In this document: positions 34,736 to 43,632 of the stretch, one piece after another | Layout of the letters: each line of letters begins with the position of its first letter | How positions within the stretch are numbered: position 1 is the stretch's first letter | Source of the DNA: CAVXHQ01 sp963789535 | GTDB lineage: Bacteria > Pseudomonadota > Alphaproteobacteria > Rhodobacterales > Rhodobacteraceae | DNA: 64,000 bases | Assembly (NCBI GenBank): GCA_963789535.1 | Contig: CAWBKU010000004.1 | Span: 310,001 to 374,000, forward strand | Direction of reading: 5' to 3' | Notes under the pieces: generated by a model | Seen by the model: only the letters and a program-made list of their open reading frames with translations | Told to the model about the DNA's origin: nothing | The model's database searches: none | Translations under genes and position numbers: made by a program

Positions 34736-35760
34736 CAGGTGCGGCGCCCCTTGGGTTGCGCGCCGCCCTGCGCGCGCAGGCCGCGCAGCAGTTTCTCGGG
34801 CGTGATCGGCAGCGTATCGCAGCGGACGCCGACGGCGTTGTAGACGGCGTTGGCGATGGCGGGCAGGACCGGGTTGGCGCACATCTCGCCCGGGCCCTTG
34901 CCGCCGAAGGGCGCATCCTCGGCGGGGCGTTCGAGGACCGCGATGTGGTGCGGCACGATCTGGCCGGGGCCGGGCATGAGGTAGGTGTTGAAATCCTGCG
35001 GGCCGTGGCTGCGGTCGGGGTAATAGGGTTCGGTCGTCTCGTAGAGCGCGTGGCTGACGCCCATCCAGGCGCCGCCGATGAGCTGTTGCTCGACCAGTTT
35101 GGGGTTGAGCGCGCGACCGACCTCGTAGGCGGAGTTGATCGCCGTGACCTCGACCTCGCCGGTCTCGTCGTCGACCGTCAGGTCGATCACGAGGGCGGCG
35201 TGGGCAAAGCAGGTGACGGGGGTCATCTCGCCGGTGTCGGGGTCGGCGTCGGAGGGGGGGATGAGGAAGATGCCACGGCCCGACAGGGTGCGCCCCTGCT
35301 TGAACTGGGCCGCGATGGCGGTGTCGGCGACGGTGATCGAGCGGCTGGCAGCACCCTTCACATGGATATTGCCCTTGCCGTCGGTGGTCAGATCGCCCGC
35401 GTCCACCTCGAGTTCCTCTGCCGCCGCCTCCAGCATCTGCTTGCGCGCCTCGGCGCTGGCACGGATCACCGCGTTGCCGACGCGGTGGGTGCCACGGCTG
35501 GCGAACGAGCCCATGTCGTGCGGGCCGGTGTCGCTGTCGGCGGTGTCGACGTAGACGTCCTCGACCGGCACGCCGAGGGTTTCGGCGGCGATCTGGCGGG
35601 TGACACTTTTCATCCCCTGCCCGAGGTCGATGGCCGAGAGGGCGACCATGAACTTGCCGTCGGGCGTGGAATGGACGAGCGCCTGTGACGGGTCGCCGCC
35701 GAGGTTCATGCCGATGGGATAGTTGATGCAGGCGAAACCGCGGCCCTTGTGGATCGTCAT
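34735..35760 (-). CDS. molybdenum hydroxylase large subunit, C-terminal half (separate gene)
   Basis: The 341-residue protein corresponds to the second molybdopterin-binding domain of xanthine-dehydrogenase-type large subunits: GRGFACINYPIGMN, then VALSAIDLGQGMKSVTRQIAAE, TGPHDMGSFASRGTHRVGNA, and FGGKGPGEMCANPVLPAIANAV, which carries the catalytic Glu (GPGEM). It starts at ATG 35760 behind GGAGG eight bases upstream, one base after the stop of the N-terminal half. The split therefore looks natural, not a frameshift. It needs the other half to form an active site. Confidence 0.88.
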   Translation of the reverse strand: MTIHKGRGFACINYPIGMNLGGDPSQALVHSTPDGKFMVALSAIDLGQGMKSVTRQIAAETLGVPVEDVYVDTADSDTGPHDMGSFASRGTHRVGNAVIRASAEARKQMLEAAAEELEVDAGDLTTDGKGNIHVKGAASRSITVADTAIAAQFKQGRTLSGRGIFLIPPSDADPDTGEMTPVTCFAHAALVIDLTVDDETGEVEVTAINSAYEVGRALNPKLVEQQLIGGAWMGVSHALYETTEPYYPDRSHGPQDFNTYLMPGPGQIVPHHIAVLERPAEDAPFGGKGPGEMCANPVLPAIANAVYNAVGVRCDTLPITPEKLLRGLRAQGGAQPKGRRT

Positions 35761-35761
35761 C

Positions 35762-37625
35762 TCAGCGCCTCCGCGTGCCGGAGAGGAACGAGGGCGTTCC
35801 GGGGCGGCGGGTGCCGCGGGTGAAGGGGTCGGCGGGCGGCTGTGGCGCGGGCGCGGGTGCGGGGGGAGAGGAATAGCCCTGTGTTTCGGGGCGATAGCGG
35901 TCGGGTGGCGGCGGGGGCGTTGCGGCGGGCGGTGCCGGCGGACGCGGCGGGACGATGTCGGCGCGGGTGCGTTCGGGGGCCGTGGCCTGCCGCGCGTGAA
36001 CCGGGTGGGCGGCGGCCTGCGGGGTGCCCTTGGCGCCACCCATGCGGTGGCCGATGCGGTCGGCCTCGATCTGCATATCGGGGCTTTGAACGGGGACGGC
36101 GACGATGGTGGTGCCGTGGGTGCCGGCGGCGACGCGGCCGGTGCCGGTCCTTGCGGGCGACGTGGCGGCGGTGCGCCCGGCGCGGCGGTCGCCGATGCGG
36201 CCCTCGGTGTCGGTGATCGTTTCGGGGATCGCGACGCGCTCGGCGGTGCCGCCGCCGGTCAGCGAGGACGCGGCCTGTGCCTGCGCCGACAGCGGCCAGT
36301 CCGCCTTGCCCGCCGCGACCTGACAACATTCGATCAGCGCGGTGTTCTTGGCCAGCCGCCGGTGCGCCTTCATGTCGCCGTCGCGATAGGCGTTGAGGAT
36401 ACGCAGCTCGATGGGATCGAGGCCCGTGACCTCGGCCACGCGGTCCATGTGGCACTCGATGGCGAAATCGACCGCCGTGATGCCGAAGCCGCGCATCGCT
36501 GTGGCAGGCGTGCGGTTGGTGATGCAGCAATAGACGTTCGAGGCGACGTTGGGGATGAAATAGGGACCGGGCAGATGGCCGGTGCCCTTGATGATCGCAT
36601 AGGGCGACAGGCGCATGTAGGCGCCAGAGTCGAAGAAGCCGGTGAACTCGCGCGCGAGGATGTGGCCGTCGCGGGTCACGCCGTCCCTGATCCGCCAGCG
36701 CTCGGCACCGCGCGGCGCGCCGACCTGCATCTCTTCATACCGGTCCCAGGCGAATTTCACCGGGCGCCCGGTCAGGATCGCGCCGAGAACCGCCGTGGGC
36801 TCGACGACCGAGTCGACCTTGCCGCCGAAGCCACCGCCCGCGGTGCCGCCGATGAAATGCAGGCGGGAGGAGGCGATGTCGAGCAGCTTGGCGGTGGTGC
36901 CAAGCGAGAAGAACAGCGCCTGCGTGTTGGTGTGGCAGACGTAGCGGCCGTTCTGTTCGGGGGCCGCGATGGCGCCGCAGGTCTCGATCGGCGCCTGCTC
37001 GATCGGCGACATCTGGTATTCGGCCTCGACGATATGGTCGGCGCGGGCAAAGGCGGCGTTCACGTCGCCGAAGCGCAGTTTCTGGTGGTCGTATTTGCCG
37101 TGATAATCGAAGGTGTTGTTCGGATAGACCTCGTTCACGACCGGCGCGTCGGGTTTCAGGGCCGCCTCGGGGTCGAGGACGTGGGGCAGCACCTCGTAGT
37201 CGACCTTGACCGCCGCCACCGCGTCGCGGGCCTGCCGCTCGGTGTCGGCGATGATCCAGGCGACGGTTTCGCCGAGATAGCGCACCTTGTCGTGGGCACA
37301 CAGCGGCTCGTCGTCCTTGCCGAAATTGATGAGCGACAGCAGCGTGTTGAGGTTGCGCGGCACGTCGGCCGCCGTCACGACGCGGCGCACGCCGGGCATG
37401 TTCGCCGCCGCGCCGGTGTCGATCCGCCGGATCCGCGCGTGGTGGTGCGGCGACCGGACTGGCGCGCATGTGCAGCAGCCCGTCGAACAGGTGGTCGTCG
37501 TAATAGGGCGTGCGACCGGTGACGTGGCCGAGGATGTCCTGCCGGATCGTCGGCTGCCCGATCTCGAGGAGGGTATCGTCGCGCTCGGACGCGAAGAGAT
37601 CCTTGCGGAATTCGATGGTGGTCAT
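35762..37625 (-). CDS. molybdenum hydroxylase large subunit, N-terminal half with Pro-rich tail; one frameshift
   Basis: Residues 1-445 hold the a/b hammerhead and first molybdopterin domain: FGDVNAAFARADHIVE, GGTAGGGFGGK (263-269) and the substrate-loop motif AMRGFG (376-381), as in xanthine dehydrogenases and unlike the AYxCSFR of CO dehydrogenase. About 175 residues rich in Pro, Ala and Arg follow, ending PSFLSGTRRR. A one-base surplus near 37447-37454 splits the first 60 residues (MTTIEFRKDL...) from the rest. Correcting it gives SPVAHHHARIRRID and a 620-residue chain. The start ATG is 37625. Confidence 0.85.
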
Positions 37626-37638
37626 GCGCGCCTCCGGG

Positions 37639-38103
37639 TCATCCGGGTCGCCGCGGCAGGATCGCGTCGACGATGGGTTCATAGCCGGTGCAACGGCACA
37701 GATTGCCCGAGATCGCCTCGATCACCTCGTCGCGGCCGGGGTCGGGCACCCGGTCGAGCAGCGCCTTGGCGGCCATCAGCATCCCCGCCGTGCAGAAGCC
37801 GCATTGCGCGGCGAACCCCTCCATGAAGGCGGTCTGGAGCGGGTGCAGGTCGGGGCCGTCGGCCAGCCCGGCGGTGGTGTCGATACGGCGGCCCTCGACC
37901 GCCTCGGCCAGCGTCAGGCAGGCCAGATGCACAGCACCGTCGATCAGCACGGTGCAGGCGCCGCAGGTGCCCTGGGCGCAGCCCTGTTTCGGGGAGAGAT
38001 CGCCCGCGCCGCGCCGCAGCACGTCGATCAGGTTGGCGCCCGCGTCGACGAAGAGGGCGACCTCGGCGTCGTTGAGGGTGAAGGTGACGGGTGACTTCGG
38101 CAT
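37639..38103 (-). CDS. molybdenum hydroxylase 2Fe-2S subunit
   Basis: The 154-residue electron-transfer subunit has both clusters: the plant-ferredoxin type at C42, C47, C50 and C62 (GCAQGTCGACTV) and the helical type at C101, C104, C136 and C138 (QCGFCTAGM, NLCRCTGYEPI). It passes electrons from the Mo centre to the FAD subunit. Its ATG overlaps the stop of the FAD-subunit gene (ATGA), and the catalytic subunit follows 13 bases downstream. The order FAD, 2Fe-2S, Mo is the CoxM-CoxS-CoxL order. Confidence 0.95.
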   Translation of the reverse strand: MPKSPVTFTLNDAEVALFVDAGANLIDVLRRGAGDLSPKQGCAQGTCGACTVLIDGAVHLACLTLAEAVEGRRIDTTAGLADGPDLHPLQTAFMEGFAAQCGFCTAGMLMAAKALLDRVPDPGRDEVIEAISGNLCRCTGYEPIVDAILPRRPG

Positions 38104-38892
38104 CAGCGCGCCTCCCTCAGCAGCAGGCGGCGGAGGTGCACCGGCGCCACCTCGCGGCGATACCAGGCGGTCGCCAGTTCGTCGGTCTGCGGGTCGAGGC
38201 CGTCGCAGCACAGGGCGAGCGCCGGTGCGATGCCCGCGGCGTCGAGGCCTGCCCCCGACAGCGCGCGTTCGGCGGCCTTGGCGCGCAGCGGCGTGGTCCC
38301 CATGCCGTTGAACGCGATCCGCGCGCCCGTGGTGCGCCCGCCGGGCAGGTGCACCGCGATGGCGATCATCGAGACGCCCTTGGGCTTGATCCGGCTGACC
38401 TTGACGAACCGCAACTCGCCGGGTCCGACGCGCGGCACGATTACCGCCGCGACGATCCCGCGCGACCGCGCGCGACCGGCGAGGAAGCTCTCGATCCCCT
38501 CGGCGTGCCCGTCCGTCCGCACGATCTGCGCATCGAGCGCCAGCAGCGCGGTGGTGAAATCGCCGTAGGGCGCGGGGGCGAAGAGGTTGCCGCCGACGGT
38601 GCCCATGTTGCGGATCGCCGGAGCCGCCGACGACGCGGGCGACGGGGTGCACTGCCTCGAGGTCGCGCGCGTTGAGCACGTCGGCCATCGTCGCCCCCGC
38701 GCCGATGCGGATGCCCTGCCCGTCGGCGCGGATCTCGCGCGGCACTTCGCGCGCGCGGATCAGCCTGTCGAACCGCTGGTCGCCGTAGTTGACGGCCCGC
38801 ATCACGAGGGTGCCGCCCGCCAGAAATCTGGCCCTCTCGTCCATCCGGCCCGCAGCCTCGGCCAGTGTCGCGACGGTCTCGACGGTCAGCAT
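38103..38892 (-). CDS. molybdenum hydroxylase FAD-binding subunit (one frameshift)
   Basis: The CoxM/XdhA-type FAD subunit shows FLAGGTLVMRAVNYGDQR, IGAGATMADVL and, after a frame change, NMGTVGGNLFAPAPYGDF (the TVGGN FAD motif). The frames join at about 38622-38626, where deleting one base (a T in the gene strand) gives VGG-PAIRNMGTVGGN. Corrected, it is 262 residues. The C-terminal part contains RFVKVSRIKPKGVSMIAIAV, typical of the CO_deh_flav_C domain. It starts two bases after the SRPBCC gene stop and is tightly coupled to the 2Fe-2S subunit. Confidence 0.88.
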
Positions 38893-38893
38893 G

Positions 38894-39337
38894 TCAGCCC
38901 CCTGCCCCCAGTTCGTCGCGGATCGCCGCAAACCCCGCGCCGTAGATCCCGTCGCCGACCATCGCGCCCAGTTCCGCCTCGCGGCCGCGTGGCGTGTCGA
39001 ACCGGCTCTGCCAGTGCCAGAACGTGGCGTCGCCGTCCGTCACGGGGATCAGGCGCACGTGGGCCACGTAGTTCAGAAGCGGGATCGGCGTGTCGAGCAG
39101 GCAATAGCTGAACGTCGTTTCGGCATCCGAGAGGGCGAGAAGCTGCTCGCGCAGTTCCTCGCCCGTTTCGAGGCGGAAGCGGCGCACGCAACCGATCCGG
39201 TCGGCCTCGCGACCGCGCTCGATCTGGCTGCTGGCGACCGCCGGGTGCCAGCGGTCGTGGCCGTTGAAATCGCGCAAAAGTTCCCAGACCGCCTCGATGG
39301 GCGCGTCCAGGATGGTGCTGCGGATCACACTGACCAT
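38894..39337 (-). CDS. SRPBCC-family protein (CoxG/polyketide-cyclase-like)
   Basis: The 147-residue START/SRPBCC fold contains ILDAPIEAVWELLRDFNGHDRWHPAV and IGCVRRFRLETGEELREQL. This pattern (xxDFNGxxxWHP) is common in small SRPBCC proteins. CoxG, an SRPBCC protein, anchors or supports CO dehydrogenase, so a related accessory or substrate-binding role is plausible here. It shows clear similarity to its neighbour at 39339-39776 (DFNxxxRWHP, IGCxRxFxLxxG), so the pair arose by duplication. It is one base upstream of the FAD-subunit start. Confidence 0.85.
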   Translation of the reverse strand: MVSVIRSTILDAPIEAVWELLRDFNGHDRWHPAVASSQIERGREADRIGCVRRFRLETGEELREQLLALSDAETTFSYCLLDTPIPLLNYVAHVRLIPVTDGDATFWHWQSRFDTPRGREAELGAMVGDGIYGAGFAAIRDELGAGG

Positions 39338-39338
39338 C

Positions 39339-39776
39339 CTATCCGCCGAAATGCCGTTTCAGCGCGTCGAAACCGCCCTGAAACACGTTCGTGCCAATGC
39401 CGGACACGAGGTCGGCCTCGTCCTTTGGGTCGCAGTCGAATTCGGCGGACCATTCGGCGAAACAGCGGTTTCCGTCCGTCACCGGCGTCAGGCGCAGGGT
39501 GGCCATATAGTCGCTGAGCGGCATCGGCCCCTCGAGCATCGCGTAGCTGAAGAAGAGGTCGTAGTCGGACATGCCGACCAGTTGCTCGCGGATCATGTCG
39601 CCGTTTTGCAGGTGGAAATTGCGGATGCAGCCGATCTTGTCCGAGGGCAGCGCATCCTCGATCCGGCTGTCGCGGATCCGCGGGTGCCAGCGCGGCATGG
39701 CGTTGAAATCGCGGATCCGCTCCCAGACGGCGGCGGCCTCGGCGGTGATGACGGAGGAGACGAAGATGCGCGCCAT
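39339..39776 (-). CDS. second SRPBCC-family protein
   Basis: The 145-residue paralogue of the adjacent gene contains AAAVWERIRDFNAMPRWHPRI, IGCIRNFHLQNGDMIREQL and SDYMATLRLTPVTDGN. SRPBCC folds hold hydrophobic ligands in a deep pocket. No catalytic residues are assignable. The start codon is immediately upstream of its sister gene and directly abuts the stop of the SPFH gene (zero spacing), so it belongs to the same transcript. Confidence 0.85.
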   Translation of the reverse strand: MARIFVSSVITAEAAAVWERIRDFNAMPRWHPRIRDSRIEDALPSDKIGCIRNFHLQNGDMIREQLVGMSDYDLFFSYAMLEGPMPLSDYMATLRLTPVTDGNRCFAEWSAEFDCDPKDEADLVSGIGTNVFQGGFDALKRHFGG

Positions 39777-42773
39777 CTAGTTGTCTTCCTTTGGTTTGTC
39801 GGTCTTGTCGGACTTGTCGGTGGCGCGGTCGGACTTGAACGCCGTCTTGGCGCGGGCCGTCTCGGAGACTGCGCGGGTCATGTCGGAGGCATTGCGGAAG
39901 ATGTCCGATTTGGCGATGTTGGCGCCGTCGATGCCGATATCGGCCAGCAGGCTGTCGACGAAGGGCGCCTGCACGCGGTAGCGCAGCGCCGAGTTCATCA
40001 CCTCGTCGGTCGGGCTTTGCGGCGTGCCACCACCGCCGCCTGCGCCATTCGCCCAGTCGAGGCCCTGCGTGCCCGAGCCGCCAAGCTGCATGATGCGGAT
40101 ATCGTTGATCTTTTCCAGCGGCTTGGCGCTGGCCGCGACGATGCCCTCGACGTGCTCGAGCATCTTGCGCCTGAACAGGCTGACTCGGGCGCCGTCGGTC
40201 AGGACGTTCTCGGCCTCGTTGATGAGGCGGTAGGCCTCGGCCTCGACGGCAGCGCGGATCTTCTCGGCCTCGGCCCCGATGCGCTTGCGTTCGGCGTCGA
40301 GTTCGGCGCCGGTGACGCCCACCTTCTTGGCGCGGGCCGCGACCTCGCTCTCGGAGGCGGTCTTGACGCGTTCGGTCGCCTCCACCGCGCGGGCCCGCGC
40401 GTTTTCGGCCTCGACGGCGGCGGCACTCTCGTCGAGCGACTTCTGGTAGAGGGCGATGGCCTTTTCCATCGTCGCCTCCTCGACCGCCCGCTCGCGCCCG
40501 ATCTCGAGCTTGCGGCGTTCGGTCTGGTGGCCGATGCGGGCGTCGTCCAGACCGCGTTCAGAAGCGATCTGCGCGCGCTCGATCTCTTCCTGACTGGCGA
40601 TCTCGGCCTCGCGCAGCGCCTGCATCCGCGCGATTTCCAACTGTTCCAGAACCTTGCGGCGTTCCAGTTTCCGCGCGTCGATGGCCTGTTCGGCGGCAAT
40701 CTTCTCGGCATCGACGGTGCGCGCCTTGGCGACGCGGGCCGCCTCGATCGCCTCCTCTGCGGCGATCTGCGCGGCGTCGAGCGCGCGGTTGCGCGCGATC
40801 TCGAGCGACCGGATACGCTCGTCGCGGGCAATCTTGTCGGCGGTCGTCTCGGCCTCCTTTTCGATCCGCTGGCTCTCGACCAGACGGCGCGACGAGATTT
40901 CGGCGGCCTCGATGGCCTCCTGCTTCTCGATCTCGCGGCTGCGGATTTCGCTGTCGCGCGCGATTTCGGCGGCGCGGGTGCGGCCTTCTTCGCCGATGCG
41001 GGCGGCACTGACGGCCTCTTGCGCGCCGACGCTGGCCACGTCGAGCGCTCGGTTGCGGGCGATCTCGCGCTCGCGCATGTCCTGTTCCTGGGCGATGCGC
41101 TCGGCGGCGACCTTCTTGTCCTTGGCGATGCGTTCCTTCTCGGTCGCTTCGGCGGCGCTGATCTCGGCGGTGTCGAGGGTGCGCTTGCGCTCGATCTCGA
41201 GGGCGCGGGTCGCCTGTTCGGAGGCGATGCGCTCGGCGGCAAGGGTCTTTTCGCGGGCGATCTTCGCGGCTTCGGTGGCCTGCTGGCTGGCGATCTCGGC
41301 CTCTTCGAGCATCCGGCGACGCTCGATCTCGAGGGTCTTGGTCTCGCGGTCGGCACCGATCCGCTCGGCGCTGGTGCTGCGTTCCTGGGCGATGCGCAGC
41401 TTGTCGGCGGCCTCTCGGGCGGCGATCTCGGCCTCTTCGATGGCGAGGTTGCGGGCGATCTCGCTCTGCCGGGTGGTCCGTTCGAGGGCGATGCGGGCCG
41501 TCGTGATCTCGCTTTCCTGAGCGATCCGGGCCTTTTCGATGACCTCCCTCGCGCTGATTTCGGCGGCGTCGATGGTCCGCTTGCGGTCGATCTCCTGGCT
41601 CTGGCTGTCGAGATCCTTGGCGATGCGCGCCTCGGTCAGGACGCGCTCCTGCGCGATGCGCGCCTTCTCGATCGTCGCGCGCGCCGCGATGTCGGCGGCG
41701 TCGGTGTCCTGCGCCGATTTGATCCGGCTTTCCTTGAGCACCCGCTCCTGCTGGATGCGGGCCATTTCGATGGTCTCGTGGGTGGCGATCTCGGCCTCGT
41801 CGATGACGCGGCCACGCTCGATCTCCTGCTGCCTGATCCGGCGCTCCGAGGCGATGCGCGCCTCGGCGATCTGTTCGTCGTTGGCGATGCGGGCGGTTTC
41901 GATGGCCTCGCGGTTGGACAGGGTCGCCTGTTCGGCGTCGCGCTCGCGCTCGGCGCGCTCGCGGGTCAGTTCGGCGCGTTGCAGGGCGCGCCGGAACTCG
42001 ATCTCGCGCTCCTGCTCCATCCGGGCGTTCTCGCTGTCGCGCTCGATGGTCAGGCTCTGCTTTTCGGCCTCGAGGTTGCGGGCGCGGATCAGCAGGGCGG
42101 TATCCTGCTCGATGTCGTTGCGCAGCTTGCGGCGGGATTCTATCGCCTCGATGACGGAGGTCAGACCTTCGGCGTCGAACTTGTTGGAGGGATTGAAGTA
42201 TTCGATGTCGGACTGGTCGATGTCGAGGATCGCGACGCTTTCGAGCTCGAGGCCGTTCTTGTCGAGGCCGGCCTGCGCGGTCTCGATCACCCGGGCGACG
42301 TATTGGCCGCGATGCTCGTGCAGTTCCTCCATCGTCATTTCGGCGGCGACGGTGCGCAGGGCGGAGACGAACTTGCCTTCGAGGAGCTGGTGGATGCGCT
42401 CGGGCTCCAGCGTCCGGCGGCCAAGGGTGGAGGCGGCGAGCGTCACGCCCTGCCGGGTCTGTGCCACGCGGACGTAGAACGAGGCCTCGACGTCGATCCG
42501 CATCCGGTCGCGGGTGATGAGCGCGGTGTCGCGTGCCCGCGTCACGTTCAGGTCCATCGAGTTCATGTTGACCGGAGTGATGTCGTGGATGATCGGCCAG
42601 ACGAAGGCGCCGCCGTCGATCACCACCTTTTCGCCGAGGAATCCGGTGCGGACGAAGGCGATTTCCTTGGTCGAGCGGCGGTAGAGCCAGTTCATCACCC
42701 AGTAGAGGATGAAGATGACGACGACGGCCACGATCAGCCACAGGATCAACTGTCCGATCAGTTCTCCGGTCAT
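39777..42773 (-). CDS. giant SPFH/flotillin-like membrane protein with hendecad repeats
   Basis: The 998-residue protein has one N-terminal membrane helix (about 7-29), an SPFH/band-7 domain (about 35-215: VVIDGGAFVWPIIHDITPVNMNSM, then EMTMEELHEHRGQYVA) and the flotillin motif IDQSDIEYFNPSNKFDAEGL. A very long helical stalk and a C-terminal segment ending in DKSDKTDKPKEDN follow. Residues 281 to about 753 are a near-perfect 11-residue repeat with I/V at position 5, grouped in 44-residue units. It is roughly twice the usual YqiK/flotillin length. Flotillins form membrane-attached cages or microdomains. Here it may organise the adjacent ABC importer or Mo enzyme, which is inference. Confidence 0.9.
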   Translation of the reverse strand: MTGELIGQLILWLIVAVVVIFILYWVMNWLYRRSTKEIAFVRTGFLGEKVVIDGGAFVWPIIHDITPVNMNSMDLNVTRARDTALITRDRMRIDVEASFYVRVAQTRQGVTLAASTLGRRTLEPERIHQLLEGKFVSALRTVAAEMTMEELHEHRGQYVARVIETAQAGLDKNGLELESVAILDIDQSDIEYFNPSNKFDAEGLTSVIEAIESRRKLRNDIEQDTALLIRARNLEAEKQSLTIERDSENARMEQEREIEFRRALQRAELTRERAERERDAEQATLSNREAIETARIANDEQIAEARIASERRIRQQEIERGRVIDEAEIATHETIEMARIQQERVLKESRIKSAQDTDAADIAARATIEKARIAQERVLTEARIAKDLDSQSQEIDRKRTIDAAEISAREVIEKARIAQESEITTARIALERTTRQSEIARNLAIEEAEIAAREAADKLRIAQERSTSAERIGADRETKTLEIERRRMLEEAEIASQQATEAAKIAREKTLAAERIASEQATRALEIERKRTLDTAEISAAEATEKERIAKDKKVAAERIAQEQDMREREIARNRALDVASVGAQEAVSAARIGEEGRTRAAEIARDSEIRSREIEKQEAIEAAEISSRRLVESQRIEKEAETTADKIARDERIRSLEIARNRALDAAQIAAEEAIEAARVAKARTVDAEKIAAEQAIDARKLERRKVLEQLEIARMQALREAEIASQEEIERAQIASERGLDDARIGHQTERRKLEIGRERAVEEATMEKAIALYQKSLDESAAAVEAENARARAVEATERVKTASESEVAARAKKVGVTGAELDAERKRIGAEAEKIRAAVEAEAYRLINEAENVLTDGARVSLFRRKMLEHVEGIVAASAKPLEKINDIRIMQLGGSGTQGLDWANGAGGGGGTPQSPTDEVMNSALRYRVQAPFVDSLLADIGIDGANIAKSDIFRNASDMTRAVSETARAKTAFKSDRATDKSDKTDKPKEDN
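40515..41933 (-). repeat. 44-residue / 132-bp tandem repeat region of the SPFH gene
   Basis: About ten units, each of four hendecads, encode patterns such as DAAEISAREVI, EKARIAQESEI, TTARIALERTT and RQSEIARNLAI. One unit (about residue 325) has only three hendecads. Isoleucine or valine recurs every 11 residues, flanked by Arg/Glu, which predicts a right-handed coiled coil. At the DNA level copies are diverged, so this is an old protein repeat and not a recent expansion. Confidence 0.85.
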
Positions 42774-42794
42774 GATAGTCCCCTCCCTCCCGCC

Positions 42795-43631
42795 TCAGCG
42801 GGCGATCCGCTTGAATTTCCTGGTTTGTTCGGTCAGCGCCACCTCGGTCGGCAACCGCTCCATCGAGGAGGCGCCGTAGAAGCCGTGGCAGTGTTCGGTA
42901 TTCTTCAGGACGTATTCGGCGTCCTCGGGCTGGGCGACGGGGCCGCCGTGGACGAGCACGAGGATGTCCGGGTTCACGTCGAGCGCGGCCTTTGCCCAGA
43001 GGTCGGTCAGGGCGGGCGCCTCGTCCAGCGTCACGCCGGTTTCGGCGCCGATGCTGCCGCCGGTGGTGAGGCCGAGGTGGACCACGACGATGTCGGCGCC
43101 CGCCTCTGCCATGGCGCGGGCGTCGTCCTCGGAAAACACATAGGGTGTGGTCAGAAGGCCCTTTTCGTGGGCCATGCGGATCATGTCGACCTCGAGCGAA
43201 TAGGACATCCCCGTCTCTTCGAGGTTGGCGCGGAAGGTGCCGTCGATCAGGCCGACGGTGGGAAAGTTCTGGACGCCGGAAAAGCCCGCGGCCTTCACCT
43301 GGTCGAGGAACTGTGGCATCAGGCGGAACGGGTCGGAGGCGCAGACACCGGCGAGGACCGGCGTGTGCCTGACCACCGGCAGCACCTCGCCCGCCATTTC
43401 CATCACCACGGCATTGGCGTCGCCGTAGGGCATCAGGCCCGCGAGCGACCCGCGCCCCGCCATCCGGTAGCGGCCGGAATTGTAGATCACGATGAGGTCG
43501 ATACCGCCCGCCTCTTCGCATTTGGCGGACAGGCCGGTGCCAGCACCACCGCCCACGATGGCCTCGCCCCGGTCGCGCATGGCGCGGAATTTGGTCATCA
43601 GGGTGTCGCGGTCAGGGGTCCGGGGGGGCAT
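42795..43631 (-). CDS. TIM-barrel signal-transduction / PEP-hydrolase-like protein (PF09370 type)
   Basis: The 278-residue TIM-barrel protein contains IVGGGAGTGLSAKCEEAGGIDLIVIYNSGRYRM and PVLAGVCASDPF, GVQNFPTVGLIDG and HLGLTTGGSIGAETGVTL, the hallmarks of the phosphoenolpyruvate hydrolase-like family. In the plant Tm-1 protein this barrel is the C-terminal partner of a UPF0261 domain. Here it follows the LivF-UPF0261 fusion with one base between. Enzymatic activity of bacterial members is poorly defined. Confidence 0.88.
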   Translation of the reverse strand: MPPRTPDRDTLMTKFRAMRDRGEAIVGGGAGTGLSAKCEEAGGIDLIVIYNSGRYRMAGRGSLAGLMPYGDANAVVMEMAGEVLPVVRHTPVLAGVCASDPFRLMPQFLDQVKAAGFSGVQNFPTVGLIDGTFRANLEETGMSYSLEVDMIRMAHEKGLLTTPYVFSEDDARAMAEAGADIVVVHLGLTTGGSIGAETGVTLDEAPALTDLWAKAALDVNPDILVLVHGGPVAQPEDAEYVLKNTEHCHGFYGASSMERLPTEVALTEQTRKFKRIAR

Positions 43632-43632
43632 G

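Noticed and set aside
34735..37625. Carbon monoxide dehydrogenase large subunit
   Set aside because: The active-site loop reads AMRGFG, not AYxCSFR, so it belongs to the xanthine-dehydrogenase-like group despite the Cox-like accessory genes.
40515..41933. CRISPR-like or satellite DNA repeat
   Set aside because: The regular period is a diverged protein-coding repeat; there are no identical repeats with unique spacers.
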